Assembly (NCBI GenBank): GCA_031271025.1
Contig: JAISWQ010000064.1
Span: forward strand, 1-35,624
DNA length: 35,624 bases
From: Zoogloeaceae bacterium
Lineage (GTDB): Bacteria; Pseudomonadota; Gammaproteobacteria; Burkholderiales; Rhodocyclaceae
Direction: 5' to 3'
How positions within the stretch are numbered: position 1 is the first letter of the stretch; each line of letters begins with the position of its first letter. Positions 23,521 to 33,480 of this stretch are shown here, piece after piece. A model generated the notes under the pieces. It saw nothing but the letters and a program-made list of their open reading frames with translations, made no database searches and was not told where the DNA came from. Position numbers and translations under genes: made by a program.

Positions 23521-23647
23521 CGTCACAAGCGAGGCGTGGAAGACCACGCCAGGGAAAACCAGAAGGTTCGTGGTTTTGTCACGCTGATTTGAAAGCCGCC
23601 TGGCCTTTCCCCTGCCGTATCCTGCAAAAAAGAAAAGGATTTTCCCC

Positions 23648-24520
23648 ATGCTTAAAACCCGCATTCTCACCGCCCTGGCTCTGCTGGCGGTTTTTGTGCC
23701 TGCCGGAATCTGGTTGCCTGACGCAGGCTGGGCGATTCTGGCGGCGGTTGTCGTGGCGCTGGCGGCGTGGGAATGGGCGGGGCTGATGGGGTATGAGAAA
23801 AAGGGCAGGGTGATTTACGGGGCGGGGATGCTGGCGCTCATGCTGTTTCTTTATGCGGATCACGTGTTTCTCCGCAGATCACTTGATAGAGCGGGAATAG
23901 CGGCGTATGCATTTGCACCGATAGTGTTTGGGATGCGTGCGCTTTTGTGGATTCCCTACCTGTTCTGGATTGTGGGAGTTCCCTTGTGTTTGCGTTTTCG
24001 CTGGAAAATCAGCGGTCTGACTGGACTACTGTTGGGCGTAGTGATTCTGCTGCCGTTTTGGTGTGCGTTCGTGGTCGTTTCCGAAATGCCTTATATCGGC
24101 GGCAGGGTACAGCTCCTGACAATCCTGCTGATTGCGTGGGTTGCGGATATCTCGGCCTATTTTGCCGGACGCGCCTGGGGCAGGCACAAACTCGCGCCCG
24201 GTATCAGTCCCGGCAAAACCTGGGAAGGCGTCATTGGCGCGGTCATCGGCGTTATGCTTTATAAAGGAATCCTGTTGTTGTATTGGAGCCATTCCCCTTT
24301 TCGGGGAGGACAGTTGCTGTCAATGGTCATCGGCGCAGTGCTGGCGACGGCGGCGTGCATTCTGGGGGATCTCTTTGAATCCCTGATCAAACGTCAGGCG
24401 GGAGTCAAGGACAGCAGTGGTCTTCTGCCGGGTCATGGCGGAATACTGGATCGCATCGACAGTTGGTTGCCGTTATTAGTGCTTTACCCCGTGATGACTG
24501 TTTTTGGATATGGTCACTGA
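23648..24520 (+). CDS. cdsA: Phosphatidate cytidylyltransferase
   Basis: A 290-residue multi-pass inner-membrane enzyme forming CDP-diacylglycerol from phosphatidate and CTP, the precursor of all phospholipids. The CdsA signature is clear at the C-terminus: [20 protein letters not shown] then GILDRIDS (about 252-278). [20 protein letters not shown] and [13 protein letters not shown] precede it. About eight hydrophobic helices are visible. ATG 23648 ([16 protein letters not shown]); the preceding AAGAAAAGGAT supplies the ribosome site. The stop lies one base before the dxr ATG. Confidence 0.95.
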   Translation: MLKTRILTALALLAVFVPAGIWLPDAGWAILAAVVVALAAWEWAGLMGYEKKGRVIYGAGMLALMLFLYADHVFLRRSLDRAGIAAYAFAPIVFGMRALLWIPYLFWIVGVPLCLRFRWKISGLTGLLLGVVILLPFWCAFVVVSEMPYIGGRVQLLTILLIAWVADISAYFAGRAWGRHKLAPGISPGKTWEGVIGAVIGVMLYKGILLLYWSHSPFRGGQLLSMVIGAVLATAACILGDLFESLIKRQAGVKDSSGLLPGHGGILDRIDSWLPLLVLYPVMTVFGYGH

Positions 24521-24521
24521 C

Positions 24522-25709
24522 ATGGCGAATTTGCATACCTTGACCCTTTTGGGTTCTACGGGTTCCGTCGGCGAAAGTACGCTGGCGGTTGTAGCCTTGC
24601 ACCCGGAACGTTACCGGGTTTTTGCGCTGACCGCGCATCGGCAGTGGGAAAAACTGCTGGCGCAATGCGCGCGCTTTCATCCGCAGGTGGCAGTGGTGGG
24701 TGAGGCCGAAGCCGCCGCAAAACTGCAAGCGGGGTTGCGCGCGGCAGGTCTGGCGACGGAAGTGTTTTATGGCGCGGCGGCGCTCTGTCAGGTGGCGGCT
24801 GCGCCGGAAGCCGATACCGTGCTGGCGGCCATTGTCGGCGCGGCGGGTTTGCCGCCCGCGCTCGCGGCGGCGGAGGCGGGCAAACGTCTGTTGCTTGCCA
24901 ACAAGGAGGCGCTGGTCATGGCGGGCGCGCTTTTCATGGAAACGGTGGCAAGGCATGGGGCGACGCTGTTGCCGGTGGATAGCGAACACAATGCCATTTT
25001 CCAGTCGCTGCCCGCCGCGTTTGCCGCGCAGCCGCAGGCAGGGGTGGCGCGGCATGGCGTGAAAAAACTGTGGCTCACCGCGTCTGGCGGCGCTTTCCGC
25101 TGTTTTTCTGCCGCCGAACTGGAAACGGTCACGCCCGAACAGGCCGTCAGTCATCCGAACTGGTCGATGGGGCGGAAGATTTCCGTGGATTCGGCCAGCC
25201 TCATGAACAAGGGACTGGAAGTGATCGAGGCGCGCTGGCTGTTCAACGCGCCGCCGGAAATGATCGGTGTGGTGGTGCATCCGCAGAGCGTGATCCACTC
25301 ACTGGTTGAGTATGTGGATGGCACGCAGTTGGCGCAACTGGGAACGGCGGATATGCGAGCGCCGATTGCGCACGCGCTTTTCTGGCCGGAGCGCCAGCCT
25401 TCGGGGGTAAAATCCCTGAGTCTTTTCGACGTCGCGCGGCTGGATTTTGAAAGGCCGGATACGCGCCGTTTCCCCTGTCTGCAACTGGCGTTTGATGCGC
25501 TCGCGGCGGGGGGGGCGGCGGCGGCAGTCCTGAATGCCGCCAATGAAGTCGCGGTAGCGGCCTTTCTAGAAGGACGCCTGTCTTTTCCCGGCATTGCGCG
25601 GGTGAATGCCGAGACCCTGGCGGCGCTGCCGCAGCGTCCGGCGGATACCCTGGAAGCGGTGTGGGCGGCCGACGCGGAAGCGCGCCGCGAGGCGGAGCGC
25701 CTGATTTGA
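24522..25709 (+). CDS. dxr: 1-deoxy-D-xylulose 5-phosphate reductoisomerase
   Basis: A 395-residue NADPH- and metal-dependent enzyme that makes 2-C-methylerythritol 4-phosphate, the committed step of the MEP isoprenoid route. N-terminal [10 protein letters not shown] (11-20) binds [25 protein letters not shown] and [20 protein letters not shown] carry metal and substrate residues; the C-terminal helical domain ([18 protein letters not shown]) is complete. ATG 24522 is chosen for the family start [15 protein letters not shown]; a TTG 18 bases upstream is possible but would overlap cdsA. One base separates it from the cdsA stop. Supplies precursors to uppS. Confidence 0.96.
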   Translation: MANLHTLTLLGSTGSVGESTLAVVALHPERYRVFALTAHRQWEKLLAQCARFHPQVAVVGEAEAAAKLQAGLRAAGLATEVFYGAAALCQVAAAPEADTVLAAIVGAAGLPPALAAAEAGKRLLLANKEALVMAGALFMETVARHGATLLPVDSEHNAIFQSLPAAFAAQPQAGVARHGVKKLWLTASGGAFRCFSAAELETVTPEQAVSHPNWSMGRKISVDSASLMNKGLEVIEARWLFNAPPEMIGVVVHPQSVIHSLVEYVDGTQLAQLGTADMRAPIAHALFWPERQPSGVKSLSLFDVARLDFERPDTRRFPCLQLAFDALAAGGAAAAVLNAANEVAVAAFLEGRLSFPGIARVNAETLAALPQRPADTLEAVWAADAEARREAERLI

Positions 25710-25733
25710 ATCTCCAAACACTGAGTACACTGC

Positions 25734-27155
25734 ATGATGCTTGAAGCGTTACTTTTCAAAGCGTTACTTTTCATTTTGGCCTTTCTCGTCCTGATCTCGA
25801 TCCTGATCGTGATTCACGAGTTGGGGCATTACACCATCGCGCGCCTGTGCGGCGTCAAGGTACTGCGTTTTTCCCTGGGTTTTGGCAAGGTCATCTGGAG
25901 CCGCCGTGTCGGGCGCGATCAGACCGAATGGACGCTCTCCGTCCTGCCGCTGGGGGGTTACGTCAAGATGCTGGATGAGCGTGAGACGGAGGAACCCATT
26001 CCCGCCGGGGAATTGCCGCGCGCTTTCAACCGGCAGCCAGTCGGCAAGCGCACTGCCATTGTCGCGGCGGGTCCGCTTGCCAATTTCCTGCTGGCGATCC
26101 TGATTTATGCCTTTGTCTTCTGGCAGGGCGAGGAGACGCTCCTGCCTATCTTGGGTGCGCCGCAGCCCGATACGCCCGCTGCGGCGGCGGGGATTCGCAA
26201 CGGCGAACGAGTAACCAGGGTGGGCGAGGTCACGGTGGCGACCTGGGAAGATTTTCACTGGCAGGTGATGGAAAATGCCAGTGGCGCAGACCATGTGCGC
26301 CTGGAACTCGCGGATGACGCGCACGGAACGCGCCGCACCCTGGATCTGGCCGTAGATCGCCTGGATCGAGAAGGCTGGAAGCAGGACCCGTTTACGCTTT
26401 TGGGATTGCGTCCCTATCGTTCGCTTTTTCCTGCCGTGGTGGGCAAGCTCCAACCGGAAATGCCCGCGGCCGCAGCGGGCATTGCGCCGGACGATGTCGT
26501 GACGGCGGTGGCGGGGAGACCGGTTGCTTATATCTATCAGGTGCAGGATGCCGTGCTGGCAACGCCGGAAGGCGCCTCCCTGCAACTGACCCTGCGGCGC
26601 GGCGCAACGATGCTGGAGTTCACCCTCACGCCGCAAGGCGTCTGGGAAAATGGGGTGAAGCGGATGCGCGTGGGGCTGCAATGGGCGGAACCGTCCAAGG
26701 CCGCGCTGGAAGCCATGCCGGAATTGTGGACGACCGTCCGCTACGGCCTGCTGGAATCCAGCGTGCGTGCCGTGCGGCAGATTCGGGATACCTCGGTTTT
26801 CAGCCTCAGGATGTTCGGCAAGATGCTCACGGGGCAGGTTTCGCTCAAGAATCTTTCCGGCCCTGTGGCCATTGCCGAATACGCGGGCAAGAGCGCCCGC
26901 ATGGGGCTTGCGCCTTACCTGAAATTCATGGCGCTGGTCAGCGTCAGTTTGGGTATACTCAACCTCCTGCCCATCCCGGTTCTGGATGGCGGGCATTTGC
27001 TGTATTATGCGCTCGAAATCATCAAGGGAAGCGCGCCCTCCGAGCGTTTCATGGTCTGGGGGCAGAACGTGGGGATCGCGTTTCTGGTGACTCTGATGGC
27101 TTTTGCGCTTTTCAACGATTTGAGCCGTTTGCTGGCTCCTTTTTTCAGTGGCTGA
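25734..27155 (+). CDS. rseP: Site-2 intramembrane zinc metalloprotease RseP
   Basis: A 473-residue inner-membrane protease. The zinc site HELGH (28-32) is in the first helix, the third ligand is in NLLPIPVLDGGHLLYY near the C-terminus, and two PDZ-like domains lie between (around residues 130-200 and 215-300, each with PAAAAGI). RseP cleaves RseA to release sigma-E and removes remnant signal peptides. Two adjacent ATGs open the gene. The N-terminus contains a 15-base direct repeat (25746-25760, 25761-25775) that encodes ALLFK-ALLFI. It ends 3 bases before bamA. Confidence 0.95.
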   Translation: MMLEALLFKALLFILAFLVLISILIVIHELGHYTIARLCGVKVLRFSLGFGKVIWSRRVGRDQTEWTLSVLPLGGYVKMLDERETEEPIPAGELPRAFNRQPVGKRTAIVAAGPLANFLLAILIYAFVFWQGEETLLPILGAPQPDTPAAAAGIRNGERVTRVGEVTVATWEDFHWQVMENASGADHVRLELADDAHGTRRTLDLAVDRLDREGWKQDPFTLLGLRPYRSLFPAVVGKLQPEMPAAAAGIAPDDVVTAVAGRPVAYIYQVQDAVLATPEGASLQLTLRRGATMLEFTLTPQGVWENGVKRMRVGLQWAEPSKAALEAMPELWTTVRYGLLESSVRAVRQIRDTSVFSLRMFGKMLTGQVSLKNLSGPVAIAEYAGKSARMGLAPYLKFMALVSVSLGILNLLPIPVLDGGHLLYYALEIIKGSAPSERFMVWGQNVGIAFLVTLMAFALFNDLSRLLAPFFSG

Positions 27156-27158
27156 TGC

Positions 27159-29462
27159 ATGAACAGAAAACTTGGCGCGATTCTGGCGGCGGGCGTATTG
27201 TCCGGTATTTCCCTTCCGGCGGCTGCCGTGGATGCCTTCGTCATTCGTGACATTCGCGTGGAAGGCATACAGCGCACGGAAGCGGGTACGGTCTTTTCCT
27301 ATTTGCCAGTCAAGGTGGGCGATACCTTCGATGACGCCAGGGCGGCGCAATCAATCAAGGCGCTTTTCGCCACCGGCTTCTTCAGGGATGTGCGTCTGGA
27401 ATCCGAAGGCGATGTGCTGGTTGTCGTTCTGCAGGAGCGTCCGGCGATTGCGAAAATTGATTTCTCCGGCATGAAATCCTTTGAGAAAGACCAGATTCTC
27501 ACCGCGATGAAGGTGATGGGGCTTGCCGAAACGCAGATTTTCGACCGCGCCCTTCTGGAGCGCGCCGAACAGGAATTGAAGCGACAGTATCTCACCAAAG
27601 GCAAATACAACGCCCAGATCACCACGACGGTGACGCCTCTGGAGCGTAACCGCGTCGGCATCAACTTCAATGTGGTGGAAGGCGAATCGGCGACGATCAA
27701 ATCCATCAGGATTGTGGGGGCGGAAAGCTTTCGGGAAAAGGATCTGCTCGATCTTTTCGAGCAGACAACGCCGAGCTGGATAAGCTGGTACACCAAAAGC
27801 GATCAATACTCGCGCCAGAAACTTTCCGCCGATCTCGAAAAACTGCGTTCCTTTTACATGAATCGCGGCTATCTGGAATTTGCCGTGGATTCCACCCAGG
27901 TGGCCATCTCGCCGGACAAGGAAAGCATTTTCGTCACCATCAACATCAACGAGGGGGGGCGTTACCAGATTTCCGCCGTCAAGCTGGCGGGCAACCTGAT
28001 TCTGCCGGAAGACGAACTGCGCGCGCTTGCGCCCCTGAAACCGGGTCAGGTGTTTTCGCGCGAGGTTCTGAACGATTCGACCAAGCGTATCAGCGACAAG
28101 CTGGCCGAACAGGGTTACGCCTTTGCCAACGTGAATGCCGCGCCGGAAATCGACAAGGAGAAAAAACAGGTTGCCTTTACGATTTTTGTCGATCCTGGCA
28201 AACGGGTCTACGTGCGGCGCGTGAATGTCACCGGCAATACTCGCACTCGCGACGAGGTGATTCGCCGCGAAATGCGGCAGATGGAGGGCGGCTGGTTCAA
28301 TTCCGAACAGGTCAATCTCTCGCGCGAGCGTGTGGACAAACTGGGTTATTTCTCCGATGTGACCGTGGAAACGCCGCCGGTTGCGAGTACTTCCGATCAG
28401 GTGGATGTCAATCTCAACGTGACCGAAAAGCCAACCGGCAACATCATGCTGGGGGTGGGGTTCTCCCAGACGGACAAGGTGATGCTTTCCGGTTCCATCT
28501 CGCAGGAAAATATCTTCGGCAGCGGCAAGCATCTGACGCTGGGGGTCAATACCAGCAAGCTCAATCGCAATATTTCCCTCTCTTACACCGATCCTTATTT
28601 CACGATGAATGGCGTGAGCCAGGGCTTTGACCTCTACCACCGCCGTTTTGACCCGGAAGCCTCGGATACGCTGGATGTGGGCGATTACAAGACGGAATCC
28701 ACAGGGGCGGGCATCCGTTTTGGTTTTCCCCTGTCCGAGCGGCAATCCATCAGCGTCGGGCTGGCGATTGACCAGACCAAGATCACGACCTACGACGAAA
28801 GTCCGAGACGCTACAAGGATTTCGTCGATGAATATGGCAAATCGAACATCACCCTGCCGTTCACGGCAAGCTGGACGAGCGACGGCAAGGACAGCTATAT
28901 TTTCCCGACCAAGGGGACCTACCAGCGTGTGTCGGCGGAAATTGCGTTGCCGGGCGGCGACCTGCAATACTGGAAACTGAACTACAAGTTCCAGCATTAC
29001 ATTCCGCTTTCCAAATCCTTTACCCTGATGTTCAACGCCGATCTGGGGATCGGCAATGGCTACGGCAATGATGAAAACCTGCCGTTCTACAAGAATTTCT
29101 ACGCGGGCGGGATTGATTCGGTGCGCGGCTATGCAGCCGCAAGTCTGGGGCCTTTGGCGGACGACCGTTATGACGACGAGCACCTGGGGGGGAACCGCAA
29201 AGTCGTTGGTAATGTCGAACTGCTCTGGGGCTTGCCGGGTTACGACAAATCCATGCGCATGGGCTGGTTCCTCGATGCCGGCCAGGTCTACAACAAGGGT
29301 AAAAAATACGAGTATGACGACAGCCTGCGCATGTCCACCGGCCTGTCGCTATCGTGGATCTCGCCGGTAGGTCCCCTGAAATTGAGTGTGGCCGCCCCGA
29401 TCAACAAGAAAAAGGGCGACGACACCGAAACTTTCCAGTTCCAACTGGGTTCCACTTTTTAG
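27159..29462 (+). CDS. bamA: Outer membrane protein assembly factor BamA
   Basis: A 767-residue Omp85 protein, the core of the BAM complex that inserts beta-barrels. Signal peptide MNRKLGAILAAGVLSGISLP with cleavage after about residue 24 (AAA-VDAF), five POTRA domains (about 25-425; e.g. IRDIRVEGIQRTE, YVRRVNVTGNTRTRDEVIRR), then a 16-strand barrel with the L6 motif region VRGYAAASLGP and a C-terminal beta-signal ending in Phe (FQFQLGSTF). Length fits the betaproteobacterial family (about 770). It is followed 15 bases later by the skp chaperone gene. Confidence 0.98.
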   Translation: MNRKLGAILAAGVLSGISLPAAAVDAFVIRDIRVEGIQRTEAGTVFSYLPVKVGDTFDDARAAQSIKALFATGFFRDVRLESEGDVLVVVLQERPAIAKIDFSGMKSFEKDQILTAMKVMGLAETQIFDRALLERAEQELKRQYLTKGKYNAQITTTVTPLERNRVGINFNVVEGESATIKSIRIVGAESFREKDLLDLFEQTTPSWISWYTKSDQYSRQKLSADLEKLRSFYMNRGYLEFAVDSTQVAISPDKESIFVTININEGGRYQISAVKLAGNLILPEDELRALAPLKPGQVFSREVLNDSTKRISDKLAEQGYAFANVNAAPEIDKEKKQVAFTIFVDPGKRVYVRRVNVTGNTRTRDEVIRREMRQMEGGWFNSEQVNLSRERVDKLGYFSDVTVETPPVASTSDQVDVNLNVTEKPTGNIMLGVGFSQTDKVMLSGSISQENIFGSGKHLTLGVNTSKLNRNISLSYTDPYFTMNGVSQGFDLYHRRFDPEASDTLDVGDYKTESTGAGIRFGFPLSERQSISVGLAIDQTKITTYDESPRRYKDFVDEYGKSNITLPFTASWTSDGKDSYIFPTKGTYQRVSAEIALPGGDLQYWKLNYKFQHYIPLSKSFTLMFNADLGIGNGYGNDENLPFYKNFYAGGIDSVRGYAAASLGPLADDRYDDEHLGGNRKVVGNVELLWGLPGYDKSMRMGWFLDAGQVYNKGKKYEYDDSLRMSTGLSLSWISPVGPLKLSVAAPINKKKGDDTETFQFQLGSTF

Positions 29463-29477
29463 TCGAGGAGAAATATC

Positions 29478-29984
29478 TTGAAGAACCAATCCCTGCTGGC
29501 TGCCAGTTTCGCGCTTGCCTTTACCGCTTTGCCGGTTGCGGCGCAGTCGGCGGATCTGAAAATCGGCTATGTCGATACACAGCGTATCTTTCGTACCGCG
29601 CCTTCCGCCGTGAAGGCCGCCAAGGACATTGAAGCGGAATTCGGCAAGCGTGACCAGGAATTGCAGCGTATGGCAAAGCGGCTCCAGACCATGCAGGAAA
29701 CTGCCGCCCGCGATGCGCCCACCCTTTCGGAAACCCAGCGGCGCAGCAGGGAACGCGAATTTGAAGAGCTTTCCCGCGAGTTTCAGCGCAAGCAGCGCGA
29801 ATTCCGCGAAGACCTGAACCTGCGCCAGAATGATGTCAATGCTGCCATCATCGAACAGGCCAACAAGGCGATCAAGCAGATTGCCAACAGCGAAAAATTC
29901 GACCTCATTCTTCAGGATGTGGTATGGGTCAGTCCCAAGCTGGATATCACCGACAAGGTGGTGAAGGCGCTGGGCGGGCAATAA
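29478..29984 (+). CDS. skp: Periplasmic chaperone Skp/OmpH
   Basis: A 168-residue periplasmic chaperone that carries unfolded outer-membrane proteins to BamA. Signal peptide ends at QSA near residue 25; [17 protein letters not shown] is the family start of the mature part; a long charged coiled coil (about 55-130, [20 protein letters not shown]) and a C-terminal [21 protein letters not shown] complete it. The start codon is TTG at 29478, supported by AGGAG 7 bases upstream and by the signal peptide; no in-frame ATG fits. Its TAA stop overlaps the lpxD ATG by one base. Confidence 0.94.
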   Translation: MKNQSLLAASFALAFTALPVAAQSADLKIGYVDTQRIFRTAPSAVKAAKDIEAEFGKRDQELQRMAKRLQTMQETAARDAPTLSETQRRSREREFEELSREFQRKQREFREDLNLRQNDVNAAIIEQANKAIKQIANSEKFDLILQDVVWVSPKLDITDKVVKALGGQ

Positions 29985-31126
29985 TGCCGGGCGGCCTCGC
30001 CCTTTCTTCCGCCGCCATGCCTGCCGCTGCGGTTGCCCTGACGCTTGCGGAGATCGTCGCGCGTCTGGGCGGCACGGTGGCGGGTGATGCTTCCTGTCGC
30101 ATCGCGCGGGTTTGTCCCTTGCAGGAGGCGGTGGCGGATGGCATTGCCTTTTTCGCCGATCCCCGCTATCGCCAGCATCTGGCGACGACTGCCGCCGGAG
30201 CCGTGATTCTCGTCCCGGAACTGGCCGGGGCTTTGCCCGCCCATGTGGCGGGTATCCTGACCCCACAACCCTATCTCTATTACGCGCGGGTAGCGGCGCT
30301 GCTTTATCCACCTGCGCTTGCGCCAGCCGGGATTCATCCCGCGGCCTTTGTGGCCAGTGAAATTCCCGCCAGTGTTCATGTGGGCGCGGGCGCGCAGGTT
30401 GCGGCGCATGTGACGCTGGGCGAACGGGTGGAGATCCGCGCGGGCGCGGTCATAGGGGAGGGCGTCGTGATCGGCGCGGACAGCGTGATTCACCCCAGGG
30501 CGGTGATTTATCCGGGATGCCGGATTGGCGCGCGCGCCATTGTGCACAGCGGCGCGGTGATCGGCGCGGATGGTTTCGGTTTTGCGCCGGATTTTGGCGT
30601 GGAGGGTTCCGGGCGCTGGGTGAAAATTCCGCAGGTCGGCAGCGTCGTCATTGGGGATGACGTGGAGATTGGCGCGAATACCAGCATAGACCGGGGCGCG
30701 CTGGCGGATACGGTGATTGAGGAGGGGGTGAAGCTCGACAACCAGATCCAGATCGGTCACAACTGCGTGATTGGCGCGCATTCGGTGATTGCCGGTTGTG
30801 TCGGCATCGCGGGCAGCGCGAGGATTGGTCACCATTGTCGCATCGGCGGCGCGGCGATGATTCTGGGACATCTTTCCATCGCGCCGGAAACCGAGATTTC
30901 GCCAGGCTCCATGGTGATGACCAGCATTACCGGGCCGGGTGGCGGAAAATTCACCGCGCTTTATCCGCTCCTGCCGCATCGGGACTGGCAGAAAAGCGCG
31001 GCGCATCTGCGTCGGCTGGACGATCTCGCCCGTCGCGTGGCAACCCTGGAACGGCAATTTTCAGAGCAACAAACCAACAAACCACAAGGAAGTCGCCATG
31101 GAAATGGACATTCATCAGATTCTTGA
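29984..31126 (+). CDS. lpxD: UDP-3-O-(3-hydroxyacyl)glucosamine N-acyltransferase
   Basis: A 380-residue left-handed beta-helix acyltransferase of lipid A synthesis (third step). N-terminal uridine-binding domain with [17 protein letters not shown], then hexapeptide repeats (about 110-320), the catalytic-type [12 protein letters not shown] and the C-terminal helix [15 protein letters not shown]. The start at 29984 overlaps the skp stop (TAATG); ATG 30017 ([13 protein letters not shown]) is equally possible and closer to the family start. The 3' end overlaps fabZ by 29 bases, so translation is probably coupled. Confidence 0.95.
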   Translation: MPGGLALSSAAMPAAAVALTLAEIVARLGGTVAGDASCRIARVCPLQEAVADGIAFFADPRYRQHLATTAAGAVILVPELAGALPAHVAGILTPQPYLYYARVAALLYPPALAPAGIHPAAFVASEIPASVHVGAGAQVAAHVTLGERVEIRAGAVIGEGVVIGADSVIHPRAVIYPGCRIGARAIVHSGAVIGADGFGFAPDFGVEGSGRWVKIPQVGSVVIGDDVEIGANTSIDRGALADTVIEEGVKLDNQIQIGHNCVIGAHSVIAGCVGIAGSARIGHHCRIGGAAMILGHLSIAPETEISPGSMVMTSITGPGGGKFTALYPLLPHRDWQKSAAHLRRLDDLARRVATLERQFSEQQTNKPQGSRHGNGHSSDS

Positions 31127-31544
31127 ACACCTGCCGCACCGTTATCCTTTCCTCCTGGTTGATCGGGTGGTGGAAATGGAAGTGGGCAAGTCGATTCACG
31201 CCTACAAGAACGTCACCATCAACGAGCCGTTTTTTCAGGGGCATTTTCCCCATCATCCAGTATTGCCGGGGGTGCTGATCATGGAGGCGCTGGCGCAGGC
31301 GGCGGGGATTCTCTCGTTCAAGACGATGGAAGCCAGACCCACCGAGGATTCTGTTTTTTATTTTGTCAGCATCGACAAATGCCGTTTCCGGCGTCCGGTG
31401 ATGCCGGGGGATCAACTGCATCTGCATGTGGAAATCTCGCGGCGCATGAAGAATATCTGGAAGTATCAGGCCGTCGCGCGGGTGGAGGGCGAGGTTGCCG
31501 CCGAAGCCGAACTGATGTGCGCGCGCCAGGAACTCGCGGCGTGA
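31098..31544 (+). CDS. fabZ: 3-hydroxyacyl-ACP dehydratase FabZ
   Basis: A 148-residue hot-dog-fold enzyme dehydrating 3-hydroxyacyl-ACP in fatty acid elongation; it competes with LpxA and LpxD for the same substrate. Seen: [13 protein letters not shown] (12-24), [20 protein letters not shown] with catalytic His49 and Glu63, and [20 protein letters not shown] 31098 follows AAGGAAGTCGCC. It overlaps the lpxD end by 29 bases and its TGA overlaps the lpxA GTG start by 3 bases. Confidence 0.97.
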   Translation: MEMDIHQILEHLPHRYPFLLVDRVVEMEVGKSIHAYKNVTINEPFFQGHFPHHPVLPGVLIMEALAQAAGILSFKTMEARPTEDSVFYFVSIDKCRFRRPVMPGDQLHLHVEISRRMKNIWKYQAVARVEGEVAAEAELMCARQELAA

Positions 31545-32320
31545 GTACGAAGATACATCCGACGGCCATCGTGGCTCCCGGCGCGCGGCTGGCGGCGGGC
31601 GTGGAAATCGGCCCTTATTCCCTCATCGGCGAACAGGTTGAGATTGGCGAGGGCAGTATCGTTGGGCCACATGTGGTCATCAGCGGACGTACCCGCATCG
31701 GGCGCGGCAATCGTATCTACCAGTTTTCCTCGCTGGGCGAAGCGCCGCAGGACAAAAAATACGCGGGGGAAGAGACCCGGCTGGAAATCGGCGATGGCAA
31801 TACCATCCGCGAATTCTGCACCTTCAACGTGGGCACCGCGCAGGATGCGGGCGTTACCCGCATCGGCAACGACAACTGGATCATGGCCTATGTGCACATC
31901 GCGCACGATTGCCAGGTGGGTGACCATACCATCTTCGCCAACAACGCCCAACTGGCCGGACATGTGCATGTGGAGGACTGGGCGATTCTGGGCGGCTATA
32001 CCGGCGTGCACCAGTTTTGCCACGTCGGCGCGCATGTGATGACGGCGGTTGGGACGGTGATTTTGCAGGATGTTCCGCCCTATCTGATGGCGGCGGGCAA
32101 TACCGCGACGCCTTACGGCATCAACGTGGAAGGCTTGAAGCGGCGCGGTTTTCACGCGGACGCGATCACGGCGCTGAAACGCGCCTATCGGGTACTTTAC
32201 AAATCCGGCCTGACGCTGGCAGAAGCGCGGGAAAAACTGGTGGAAATGGCGGCGGAACAGCCGGATGTGCGCCGTTTCGTGGATTTTCTCGCGGATTCCA
32301 GACGCGGCATTATCCGATGA
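31541..32320 (+). CDS. lpxA: UDP-N-acetylglucosamine acyltransferase LpxA
   Basis: A 259-residue beta-helix enzyme, first step of lipid A synthesis. [16 protein letters not shown] opens the hexapeptide repeats; catalytic His122 is in HIAHDCQVG (E. coli His125), and [11 protein letters not shown] and GLKRRGF are conserved. The start is GTG 31541, overlapping the fabZ stop; no ATG fits the family start. Aligned without gaps to E. coli LpxA from HIAHDC to QDVPPY, residue 170 is Val where E. coli has the chain-length ruler Gly173, so a shorter 3-hydroxyacyl chain than C14 is predicted. It overlaps lpxB by 4 bases (ATGA). Confidence 0.97.
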   Translation: MSTKIHPTAIVAPGARLAAGVEIGPYSLIGEQVEIGEGSIVGPHVVISGRTRIGRGNRIYQFSSLGEAPQDKKYAGEETRLEIGDGNTIREFCTFNVGTAQDAGVTRIGNDNWIMAYVHIAHDCQVGDHTIFANNAQLAGHVHVEDWAILGGYTGVHQFCHVGAHVMTAVGTVILQDVPPYLMAAGNTATPYGINVEGLKRRGFHADAITALKRAYRVLYKSGLTLAEAREKLVEMAAEQPDVRRFVDFLADSRRGIIR

Positions 32321-33480
32321 CGCATCCTGTCCGTATTGCCCTGGTTGCGGGCGAGGCGTCCGGCGACCAATTGGGCAGGCATCTGCTCGCCGCCCTGAAA
32401 ACCCGCCTGCCGGAAACCGAATGTTTCGGCATTGGCGGCGCGGGTATGGCGGAGCAGGGCTTTGAAGCCTGGTGGCCGATGGAAAAACTCGCGGTCATGG
32501 GTTACGTGGAAGTGCTGAAGCATTACCGGGAACTCAGCGGCATTCGCCGCCAGTTGAAGCGCCGCCTGCTGAAAAATCCGCCCGATCTTTTCATCGGCAT
32601 CGACGCGCCGGATTTCAATCTGGAACTGGAAACCGCGCTGAAAGCGAAGGGGATTCCCACGATTCATTACGTGAGTCCTTCCATCTGGGCCTGGCGTCCC
32701 AAACGTGTGCGCAAAATTGCGCGCGCGGCCGACCGGGTTCTGGCGCTTTTCCCCATGGAACCCCCACTCTACAAGGCGGCGGGCGTGCCGGTGACCTATG
32801 TCGGGCATCCGCTGGCCGATCAGATTCCGATGGTGACAGACAGAGTGGCGGTTCGGAAAAGACTGGATCTGCCGCTGGAAGCGCCGACCTTCGCGCTTTT
32901 GCCAGGCAGTCGCCAGACGGAACTGGAGCGGATGGCGGACCTGTTTGTCCTGACCGCGCAGGCGCTCTGGCAGCGCGATGCGAACAGCCAGTTTGTGGTG
33001 CCGCTTGCCACCCGCGAAACCCGGATACTGTTCGAGACGGCGCTGTACCGTCATCTTGCCGCGCAGCCGGAGGCCATCTCGTCTTTCCGGCTCCTCTTTG
33101 GGCACGCGCAGGATGCGCTGGGCGCGGCGGACGCGGCGCTGGTCGCCTCCGGCACGGCGACGCTGGAAGCGATGTTGGTCAAGCGTCCCATGATCATCAC
33201 CTATAAACTTGCGCCCCTGACCTACAAATGGATGAAGCATCGCGCCCTTCAACCTTGGGTGGGTTTGCCCAATATCCTGGCGGGGCAGGAACTGGCGCCG
33301 GAATTTCTGCAGGATGCGGCCACGCCGGAAGCCTTGTCCGATGCGCTCTGGCAGGCGGCAACGGATTCCGCGCGCCGGGATTGGCTGGATGGCGAATATA
33401 CCCGCCTGCATGTGGCCTTGCGCCAGAATACAGCGGAAAAGGCCGCCGCTGCGGTGCTCGAATGTCTGCCGTCACATTGA
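32317..33480 (+). CDS. lpxB: Lipid A disaccharide synthase
   Basis: A 387-residue GT19 glycosyltransferase joining UDP-2,3-diacylglucosamine and lipid X. Family markers: [14 protein letters not shown] (7-20), [22 protein letters not shown] (about 112-125), [27 protein letters not shown] and [18 protein letters not shown]. The ATG overlaps the lpxA stop (ATGA). The lpxH gene is not in the window. The end overlaps rnhB by 19 bases. Confidence 0.97.
   Translation: MTHPVRIALVAGEASGDQLGRHLLAALKTRLPETECFGIGGAGMAEQGFEAWWPMEKLAVMGYVEVLKHYRELSGIRRQLKRRLLKNPPDLFIGIDAPDFNLELETALKAKGIPTIHYVSPSIWAWRPKRVRKIARAADRVLALFPMEPPLYKAAGVPVTYVGHPLADQIPMVTDRVAVRKRLDLPLEAPTFALLPGSRQTELERMADLFVLTAQALWQRDANSQFVVPLATRETRILFETALYRHLAAQPEAISSFRLLFGHAQDALGAADAALVASGTATLEAMLVKRPMIITYKLAPLTYKWMKHRALQPWVGLPNILAGQELAPEFLQDAATPEALSDALWQAATDSARRDWLDGEYTRLHVALRQNTAEKAAAAVLECLPSH

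Noticed and set aside
27351..29183. 610-codon minus-strand frame
   Set aside because: Antisense to bamA, no motif.
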